Source: an uncultured Collinsella sp. (lineage in GTDB: Bacteria; Actinomycetota; Coriobacteriia; Coriobacteriales; Coriobacteriaceae). Taken from it: a stretch of 38,146 nucleotides of DNA. The DNA lies in contig URNC01000003.1 of NCBI GenBank assembly GCA_900549065.1, positions 1 to 38,146 of the forward strand, written 5' to 3'. How positions within the stretch are numbered: position 1 is the first letter of the stretch; every line of letters begins with the position of its first letter. A program made the position numbers and the translations under genes. Shown here piece after piece: positions 31,454 to 38,146 of this stretch. The notes below the pieces were generated by a model, which saw only the letters and a program-made list of their open reading frames with translations, had not been told where the DNA came from and made no database searches.

Positions 31454-31544
31454 TGGCGGAGGAGGAGGGATTCGAACCCTCGTGACCTTATACAGGCCAA
31501 ACGGTTTTCGAGACCGCCGCATTCAACCACTCTGCCACCCCTCC
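31454..31544 (-). tRNA. tRNA-Ser (CGA)
   Basis: 91 bases with encoded CCA and the long variable arm of class II tRNAs. The acceptor GGAGGGG pairs with CTCCTCC (one G-U pair), the discriminator is G, and the anticodon loop TCTCGAAAA region gives CGA. Confidence 0.95.
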
Positions 31545-31559
31545 GCGTGGGGTAAAAAC

Positions 31560-31583
31560 AAAGCAGGCTCGAAGGCCTGCTTT
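31560..31583 (-). terminator. Hairpin with T-run between the two tRNA-Ser genes
   Basis: A 9-bp stem, AAAGCAGGC (31560-31568) with GCCTGCTTT (31575-31583). On the minus strand TGTTTTTA follows. It looks like the terminator of tRNA-Ser(GGA), but no promoter fits before tRNA-Ser(CGA), so some read-through is likely. Confidence 0.75.
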
Positions 31584-31592
31584 GGAATTAAC

Positions 31593-31683
31593 TGGCGGAG
31601 AGTCAGGGATTTGAACCCTGGAGACGCTTTTGACGCCTACACGATTTCCAATCGTGCTCCTTCGGCCACTCGGACAACTCTCC
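31593..31683 (-). tRNA. tRNA-Ser (GGA)
   Basis: 91 bases with encoded CCA and a long variable arm. The acceptor GGAGAGT pairs fully with ACTCTCC. The anticodon stem-loop CGATTGGAAATCG gives GGA. Confidence 0.95.
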
Positions 31684-31699
31684 GTTAAATGCGAAAGTC

Positions 31700-31728
31700 A
31701 GTATACACGAGGAATCGCAAAGTGCAAA
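31700..31728 (-). promoter_or_regulatory. tRNA-Ser (GGA) promoter
   Basis: On the minus strand TTTGCA (31728-31723) and TATACT (31705-31700) with a 17-base spacer. Transcription would start about ten bases before the tRNA. Confidence 0.75.
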
Positions 31729-32134
31729 CAGAAAAGTTGGCATTTTTTAAAACGCTCGGCCGCGCTTGGCGTTGCAGTGGGGTTTGAGGTGCCAAAAAAA
31801 ACGGCTTCCGACCAGCGTGGTTGATCAACTCAATTGTTCAAAAGGGGTATTCATAAGCGACTTGGCAATGAATTTAAAAATCTTTGGGTGGTACTGTGGA
31901 CCGCTGGTATGCATTTTGCGACCACAGCCTTGTGCCCGTTGACCTGCGGCTTGGCTCAGCTTGTCCCCGCGGCATCGTATCTTGTCCACAAATCCGTCAA
32001 GCTCTTGGTCGGCATTTGGTTGGAATGCGCATGAAACGTGGTGCGAGCATGGGCATATGTGGAGGTCATGAGGTTGTAGCTGCATATTCTTGCGGCCTGG
32101 GAGGTTGAAAGATATTATTACCAAGTCTTTTCCT
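31729..32134. other. Gene-free region before rpsF
   Basis: About 400 bases without a supportable gene. Short open frames on both strands lack ribosome sites and family features. The rpsF operon promoter is expected here but I cannot place it. A single TTGTCCACA at 31982-31990 is noted and discounted. Confidence 0.5.
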
Positions 32135-32163
32135 GCTTCAGGCGCACCTTCACGACCTGAAGC
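32135..32163 (+). promoter_or_regulatory. Hairpin in the rpsF leader, possible S6:S18 site
   Basis: An 8-bp perfect stem, GCTTCAGG (32135-32142) with CCTGAAGC (32156-32163), and a 13-base loop containing CACCTTCACG, ends 26 bases before the rpsF start. Many bacteria have an S6:S18-binding leader at this place. The match to that motif is by position only. Confidence 0.35.
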
Positions 32164-32189
32164 CACATTTGCCCAGAGGAGGTGACAAT

Positions 32190-32483
32190 ATGAAGGCTTA
32201 TGAACTGCTGTTCTTTGTTGACCCGTCGCTCGACCCCGAGACTCGTCTCGCTGTTATGAAGCGTATCGATACCACGATCGCTGAGGGCGCTGGCAAGGTC
32301 GACTCCGTTGACGAGTGGGGCAAGCGCAAGCTCGCCTACGAGATCAACGACCTCACCGATGGTGACTACACCCTCATCAACTTCCACGCAGATCCTACCC
32401 AGATCGCCGAGCTTGATCGCGTCCTGCGCATCACCGACGCTGTGGTCCGCCACATGATCGTCCGTCGCGACGACCAGGAGTAA
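32190..32483 (+). CDS. rpsF: 30S ribosomal protein S6
   Basis: A 97-residue platform protein of the small subunit that pairs with S18. The MKAYELLFFVDPSL start and the WGKRKLAYEINDLTDGDYTL block are typical. The ATG at 32190 has AGGAGG seven bases upstream; a longer in-frame reading at 32169 would bury that site. First gene of rpsF-ssb-rpsR-rplI. Confidence 0.97.
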   Translation: MKAYELLFFVDPSLDPETRLAVMKRIDTTIAEGAGKVDSVDEWGKRKLAYEINDLTDGDYTLINFHADPTQIAELDRVLRITDAVVRHMIVRRDDQE

Positions 32484-32531
32484 GACTGTCGTTTTGGACT
32501 GGGCTTGTGCCCCAAGAGGAAGTAGTGAGTT

Positions 32532-32984
32532 ATGAGCATCAATCGAGTGAACATCACTGGTAACCTCACCCGCGATCCCGAGCTGCGCGCCACCGCCGGC
32601 GGAACCCAGGTTCTGTCCTTTGGCGTCGCCGTGAACGATCGTCGCCGCAACGCGCAGACTGGCGAGTGGGAGGACTATCCCAACTTTGTCGACTGCACCA
32701 TGTTCGGCACCCGCGCCGAGGCCGTGAGCCGTTTCCTGGCAAAGGGAAACAAGGTCGCGATCGAGGGCAAGCTGCGCTACAGCTCTTGGGAGCGCGACGG
32801 CCAGCGCCGGAGCAAGCTTGAGGTCATCGTCGATGAGATCGAGTTTATGAGCTCCCGTGGTGGCCAGGGTGGCTACGATCAGGGCGGTTACGCCCCCGCA
32901 GCTCCCGCGCCCGCAGCACGTCCTGCCGCACCGGTGGCTACGCCGCCCGCGGTCGACGTCTACGATGAGGACATCCCGTTCTAA
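32532..32984 (+). CDS. ssb: Single-stranded DNA-binding protein
   Basis: A 150-residue OB-fold protein that coats single-stranded DNA at forks. MSINRVNITGNLTRDPELR is the classic start and WEDYPNFVDCTMFG the core. A Gly/Pro/Ala-rich linker (about 113-142) leads to the acidic tip DEDIPF, which docks repair and replication partners. The ATG at 32532 follows GAGGAAGTAG. It lies between rpsF and rpsR as is usual. Confidence 0.97.
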   Translation: MSINRVNITGNLTRDPELRATAGGTQVLSFGVAVNDRRRNAQTGEWEDYPNFVDCTMFGTRAEAVSRFLAKGNKVAIEGKLRYSSWERDGQRRSKLEVIVDEIEFMSSRGGQGGYDQGGYAPAAPAPAARPAAPVATPPAVDVYDEDIPF

Positions 32985-33017
32985 GGGTTGTTCACCTATT
33001 TTTGAGTGAGAGGCGGC

Positions 33018-33033
33018 TTCGGTTCGCCGAAGT
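33018..33033 (+). other. UUCG-type hairpin between ssb and rpsR
   Basis: CTTCGG, tetraloop TTCG, then CCGAAG: a stable 6-bp stem-loop in the 72-base spacer, without a T-run. It may stabilise or process the message. Confidence 0.55.
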
Positions 33034-33056
33034 TGCCAAATGAAAGGTATTTTGAC

Positions 33057-33323
33057 ATGGCTAATGATTTTTCTGCACGTCAGCCGCGTCGTAAGTACTG
33101 CCAGTTCTGCAAGGAGAACACTGAGTTCATCGACTATAAGGACACTCAGCTTCTCCGTAAGTACATGACCGACCGTGGCAAGATCAAGCCCCGTCGCGTC
33201 ACTGGCGCTTGCACGCAGCATCAGCATGACATCGCCAACGCCATCAAGCGCGCCCGCGAGATGGCTCTCCTGCCGTATACCGTCCCCGTGGTTTCCTCTC
33301 GTGGCAACCGCGACCGCGGCTAA
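33057..33323 (+). CDS. rpsR: 30S ribosomal protein S18
   Basis: An 88-residue S18 of the type with zinc-ligand-like cysteines: RRKYCQFCKEN and TGACTQHQHDI. The block YKDTQLLRKYMTDRGKIKPRR is highly conserved. The ATG at 33057 follows GAAAGG. An upstream in-frame ATG at 33006 would add 17 non-family residues and span the hairpin, so I reject it. Confidence 0.96.
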   Translation: MANDFSARQPRRKYCQFCKENTEFIDYKDTQLLRKYMTDRGKIKPRRVTGACTQHQHDIANAIKRAREMALLPYTVPVVSSRGNRDRG

Positions 33324-33338
33324 GAAGGGAGACACATC

Positions 33339-33878
33339 ATGAAGGTTATTCTTCTCGATGAGATCAAGGGCAAGGGCGGCGAGGGTGACGTCGTAGAGGT
33401 CGCTCAGGGTTACGCTGAGAACTTCCTGTTCCCCAAGAAGCTCGCTGTTGCCGCCACCAAGGGCAATCTCAAGCAGCTTGACGAGCGTCGCAACAACATC
33501 GCCAAGCGCGAGGCCGTCCGTCTGGCTACCGCCAACGAGACCAAGGCTGCCTTCGAGGGCAAGACGGTCACCGTTGACGTCAAGGTCGGCGACGAGGGCA
33601 TCCTCTTTGGCTCCGTTACCGCCGCTATGATCGCTGATGCCATCAAGGCTCAGCTCGGTATGGACATCGACCATAAGCGCGTCGAGCTCGGTAAGCCCAT
33701 CAAGGTTGCCGGTGCCCACACCGTTGCCATCTCGCTGTACCGCGAGATCAAGGCCGAGGTTGTCGTTCTCGTCGGCGTTACCGCCGAGGAGCTCGCTGCC
33801 GAGGCTGAGGTCGAGGAGGCCGCTGAGGTCGCCGAGGCCGAGACCGCCGAGGTCGAGACTGAGGCTGCTGCCGAGTAG
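33339..33878 (+). CDS. rplI: 50S ribosomal protein L9 with acidic C-terminal tail
   Basis: A 179-residue L9, which binds 23S rRNA through its N-domain and reaches out from the ribosome with its C-domain. MKVILLDEIKGKGGEGDVVEV and GYAENFLFPKKLA are diagnostic. Residues 149-179 are an additional, almost wholly Glu/Ala/Val tail, absent from the usual 148-150-residue protein. The ATG at 33339 has AAGGGAG upstream. Last gene of the ribosomal operon. Confidence 0.95.
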   Translation: MKVILLDEIKGKGGEGDVVEVAQGYAENFLFPKKLAVAATKGNLKQLDERRNNIAKREAVRLATANETKAAFEGKTVTVDVKVGDEGILFGSVTAAMIADAIKAQLGMDIDHKRVELGKPIKVAGAHTVAISLYREIKAEVVVLVGVTAEELAAEAEVEEAAEVAEAETAEVETEAAAE

Positions 33879-33910
33879 CATTTGCTGCAACGCAACAATC
33901 TTGTTCTAAG

Positions 33911-33949
33911 AAGGGCGCTCTGGGAAACCAGGGCGCCCTTTTGTTTTTT
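33911..33949 (+). terminator. rpsF-rplI operon terminator
   Basis: A 13-bp stem with a GAAA loop: AAGGGCGCTCTGG (33911-33923) with CCAGGGCGCCCTT (33928-33940), one wobble pair, then a long T-rich run. Confidence 0.93.
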
Positions 33950-34102
33950 GCGCTGAGTGAGTGTCATGGTGAACGTTGCGTCGAAGTCCTATATACAGGA
34001 CCGTTCATCCGTTTGGTTCGGTGATGATTGGCGGCGCGCGGCGCGTTTTGGGACCGTGGCTGATACTATGGATGCTCGCAAGCGATATGAATGAGGATGC
34101 TC

Positions 34103-35494
34103 ATGGCATATGACGATAGGGAGACCGGGCTGACGGTTGAGGACCGCGGCTCAAAGTTGGGTCTTCCCCAAAACCAAGATGCAGAGGCCAATGTACTGGC
34201 CGCTATGCTGCTATCGCCCGAGGTGGTCGAAGAGGCCCAGGTCGAGCTGCAGCCCGATGACTTCTACCGCCCCATTCATAAGACCATCTATACCGCGATG
34301 GTCGATATGTACAACAGCCGCATTCCCATCGACTCTATCTCGCTGATCGATTACCTGCGAAGCATCAACAAGCTCGATGCCGTGGGTGGCGAAGCGTACA
34401 TTTTGGAGTTGATGGGTCAGACCCTGTCGCTCGTGAACTGGCAGCACCATGCCGCCATCGTCCGTCGCGACTCGATGCTGCGCGAGCTGATCGGCGCCAC
34501 CAACGAGATTAACGCGCTGGCCTATAACGCCCCCACCGACACCAAAGAGGTCGTGGAGCTGGCCGAGAGCAAACTGCTCAAGGTCACGGCACGCGAGGTC
34601 AAGTCGAGCTACAAGACGCTGACTGAGTTTATGGTCGAGGCCTATAACGAGGCCGAGGAAGTGTGCCAGGCCGGTGGCCAGGCTGCGGGCGTGCCCACGG
34701 GCTTCCCGTCGCTCGACCGCATGCTCATGGGCTTCCGCGAGGGTCAGCTCATCATCATCGGCGCCCGTCCTGCTGTAGGTAAGACGTCGTTCGCTCTGAA
34801 CCTGGCACTTAACGCCGCCGCTGCTGGTTATACCGTCGGCTTCTTCTCGCTGGAGATGTCGGGCAAGGAAATTGCCCAGCGTCTGATTTGCGCCTACGCC
34901 ATGATCTCGATCAGTGACTTCCGCATGGGCCGCATTAGCCCCGAGCAGTGGGCCAATATCAACGAGGCCACGCAGACCTTGTCCAAGCTCGATATTCTGA
35001 TTGACGATACGCCCGGCACCACAGTGACCGAGATTCGCGCCAAGAGCCGCCGAATGCTCCATAACAAGGAGAAGGCAATCATCATCCTGGACTACCTGCA
35101 GCTGGTGAGTCCTCCGCCGGGACGCCGCTCCGAGAGCCGTACCGTCGAGGTTTCGGAGATGTCGCGTGGTCTGAAGATCATGGCCAAGGAGCTCAAGATC
35201 CCGCTCATCGCGCTGTCGCAGCTTTCGCGTCAGGTTGAATCCCGTACCGGCAAGCGCCCGCAGCTTTCCGACCTTCGTGAATCGGGCTCCATCGAGCAGG
35301 ACGCCGATATCGTTATGTTCTTGGACCGCTCCGCCGACGAGGCCGAGGCCTCGCGCGACGATCGACCCGACGAGGGCGTCACGCGTATCGTCGTGGCCAA
35401 GAACCGTTCGGGCCCGATCGGCGACGTCGACCTGATGTTCCTGCCGGCATCCACCAAGTTCTATGAGCTTGATGGGGCACATGCCGAGGAGTAG
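34103..35494 (+). CDS. dnaB: Replicative DNA helicase DnaB
   Basis: A 463-residue hexameric helicase driving the fork. I choose ATG 34103 (MAYDDRETGL) because GAGG lies six bases upstream; earlier in-frame ATGs at 34091 and 34097 do not fit that site. The N-terminal domain has LPQNQDAEANVLAAMLLSPE. The RecA-like domain has Walker A GARPAVGKTSF, LEMSGKEIAQRL, and Walker B IIILDYLQLV. There is no intein. The usual loader genes dnaC/dnaI are absent; the DciA-like gene at 19336 may serve. Confidence 0.97.
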   Translation: MAYDDRETGLTVEDRGSKLGLPQNQDAEANVLAAMLLSPEVVEEAQVELQPDDFYRPIHKTIYTAMVDMYNSRIPIDSISLIDYLRSINKLDAVGGEAYILELMGQTLSLVNWQHHAAIVRRDSMLRELIGATNEINALAYNAPTDTKEVVELAESKLLKVTAREVKSSYKTLTEFMVEAYNEAEEVCQAGGQAAGVPTGFPSLDRMLMGFREGQLIIIGARPAVGKTSFALNLALNAAAAGYTVGFFSLEMSGKEIAQRLICAYAMISISDFRMGRISPEQWANINEATQTLSKLDILIDDTPGTTVTEIRAKSRRMLHNKEKAIIILDYLQLVSPPPGRRSESRTVEVSEMSRGLKIMAKELKIPLIALSQLSRQVESRTGKRPQLSDLRESGSIEQDADIVMFLDRSADEAEASRDDRPDEGVTRIVVAKNRSGPIGDVDLMFLPASTKFYELDGAHAEE

Positions 35495-35587
35495 GACAGG
35501 CGCCCGTTGCACGGGTATACTGGGAATGTTTTGTGCTTCTGCGTGCCGGCGTGGCGCGTAGACAGTCCATGAATGTAAGGAGTAAAC

Positions 35588-36874
<1,287 letters not shown>

Positions 36875-36896
36875 TCGGGACTATTTGGTTATTGCG

Positions 36897-36940
36897 ATAT
36901 ACCCCTTTGCAGCCCGGACGGGCGGCCGAGGGGTATATTT
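36897..36940 (+). terminator. purA terminator
   Basis: ATATACCCC (36897-36905) pairs with GGGGTATAT (36930-36938). The enclosed GCC-rich sequence can form an inner stem, and a short T-run follows. Confidence 0.75.
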
Positions 36941-36992
36941 GCTTGCAAAGGGCTCGCGCGGAGCGGGCCGTTAATCCATAGAGGAGGCACCC

Positions 36993-38118
36993 TTGAAGGC
37001 GGACACTCAAACCATCGACATCCTGTTGTTGGGCAGCGGCGGCCGTGAGCATGCTTTGGCAGCTAAGCTCGCAGCATCACCGCGCGCCGGCAAGCTCTAC
37101 ATCGCGCCGGGTAACGGCGGCACCGCGAGCTGCGGCGAGAACGTTGTTCTCGACGACTGCGATCCTGCGGCCGTGGCGGCGTTTGCTCAGAGCCACGGAT
37201 GCGGACTCGTGGTAATTGGCCCCGAGGCTCCGCTCGTGGCGGGCGTGGCCGACGCCGTGCGCGCGGCGGGTATTCCCTGCTTTGGCCCGGGTGCCGAGGG
37301 TGCCCGTATGGAGGGCTCCAAGCTATTCTCCAAGCAGCTCATGGAGCGTGCCGGCATTCCGACGGCCGCCTACGGCTCGTTCACCGACGAGGCTTCGGCT
37401 CTCGCCTACGTGCGCGAGCAGGGCGCACCGCTGGTCGTGAAGGCTGACGGCCTGGCCGCAGGCAAGGGCGTCATCGTGGCGACCGAGCTCGAGCAGGCCG
37501 AGGAGGCCGTGCGCGAGTGCTTTGGCGGCACCTTCGGCGATGCCGGCAACACCGTGGTCATCGAGGAGATGCTGACCGGCCCCGAGTGCTCGCTGCTGGC
37601 CTTTACCGACGGCAAGACCGTGCGCCCCATGGCCACCTCGCAGGACCACAAGCGCGCGCTCGAGGGCGACAAGGGTCCCAACACCGGCGGCATGGGCGTC
37701 TACAGCCCGGTGCCCATCGTGACTGACGAGGAGCACGCCACCATGGTGGCGGTCATGGAGCAGACCGTGGCCGAGCTCGCTGCCGAGGGCATCGACTACC
37801 GCGGCTGCCTGTACGGCGGCTTTATGCTCACACCCGCCGGCCCCAAGGTGCTGGAGTTCAACGCCCGCTTTGGCGACCCCGAGACGCAGGTCGTGCTTCC
37901 GCGCCTTAAGAACGACCTGGTCGAGGTCATGCTGGCTTGTGCCAACTGCGAGCTCGATCAGATTGAACTCGACTGGCGTGACGAGTGGGCCGTGGCCGTT
38001 GTCCTGACGAGTGCGGGCTACCCCGGCAGCTACGAGAAGGGCAAGGTCATCACCGGTATCGCCGATGCCGAGGCCATGGAGAACGTGACCGTGTACCACG
38101 CGGGCACTGCCGTGGTGG
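36993..38118 (+). CDS. purD: Phosphoribosylamine--glycine ligase, 3' end missing
   Basis: About 375 residues of an enzyme normally near 420-430. It joins glycine to phosphoribosylamine in purine synthesis. LLLGSGGREHALA, VIGPEAPLVAG, the ATP-grasp block PLVVKADGLAAGKGV, GVYSPVP and LEFNARFGDPETQ are diagnostic. The start is TTG 36993, chosen because AGAGGAGG lies five to six bases upstream. Real sequence ends at 38118; translation beyond gives adapter-derived residues (VSYTHLTLP). It lies after purA, so two purine genes are neighbours but not in one visible operon. Confidence 0.95.
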
Positions 38119-38146
38119 CTGTCTCTTATACACATCTGACGCTGCC
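38119..38146. other. Nextera read-1 adapter (artificial sequence)
   Basis: The mosaic end CTGTCTCTTATACACATCT at 38119-38137 and the start of the read-1 arm (GACGCTGCC) at 38138-38146. It is library DNA fused to purD. Confidence 0.97.

Noticed and set aside
31482..31688. Short frame across both tRNA-Ser genes
   Set aside because: It is a reading of tRNA antisense sequence; peptides of this sort are common false annotations.
31982..31990. Single perfect TTGTCCACA, the actinobacterial DnaA-box consensus
   Set aside because: Isolated, 15 kb from the origin, and the origin spacers here use a different word; likely chance.
31825..32166. 113-residue minus frame and overlapping 66- and 74-residue plus frames before rpsF
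   Set aside because: No ribosome site, no recognisable domains, and composition like the intergenic DNA.
37323..38135. 270-residue minus frame starting MCIRDS
   Set aside because: It starts inside the Nextera adapter and is antisense to purD.

Overview
The window is a chromosomal replication-origin neighbourhood of an anaerobic actinobacterium of the class Coriobacteriia, most probably Collinsella or a close relative. This rests on gene order and on protein and codon character (about 60% GC by eye outside the origin), not on a database search. Genuine sequence runs from base 44 to base 38118. Bases 1-43 and 38119-38146 are Illumina Nextera adapter sequence, so both terminal genes are cut by the library and not by biology.

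Left part (44-8290): a truncated membrane M28-like peptidase; two tandem WYL-domain regulators that resemble the PafB/PafC pair; an operon of D-alanine--D-alanine ligase and an exonuclease-helicase fusion of the DinG type; and divergent rlmN with a strong terminator.

Centre-left (8400-13555), all leftward and away from the origin: rpmH-rnpA-yidD-yidC-jag from a near-consensus promoter, then a terminator, rsmG, a cluster of three perfect parS sites spaced exactly 39 bp apart, parA, parB, and a small unknown membrane protein translationally coupled to parB. The rsmG-parB part is clearly richer in A+T than its surroundings.

Origin (13514-17129): two intergenic regions rich in a TTTTCAACA motif flank a two-gene unit. 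Its first gene encodes an unusual protein (GHKL ATPase, glutamine-rich linker, C-terminal winged helix) and its second is dnaA. The dnaA-dnaN spacer carries a five-unit DnaA-trio-like array next to an AT-rich stretch, arranged as in the Bacillus subtilis unwinding site. DnaA itself has substitutions in the DNA-recognition helix, which may explain the non-canonical boxes. The GHKL-Q-wHTH protein is the best candidate for something undescribed here.

Right part (17130-29075), rightward: dnaN, recF, a DciA-like DUF721 gene, gyrB, gyrA, a large inverted-repeat element, a tRNA-Ile/tRNA-Ala/tRNA-Ile cluster, a bifunctional nuclease, two unknown small proteins, and typA. Leftward genes for a bactofilin-like membrane protein and a TRIC-family channel follow, then two tRNA-Ser genes with a stray inverted copy of a tRNA-Ser 3' end.

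Far right (32190-38118), rightward: rpsF-ssb-rpsR-rplI, replicative helicase dnaB, purA, and a truncated purD. Replication initiation (DnaA, DnaB, DciA, clamp, SSB, gyrase), origin segregation (ParABS), ribosome and tRNA functions, and membrane-protein insertion are therefore packed around one origin.
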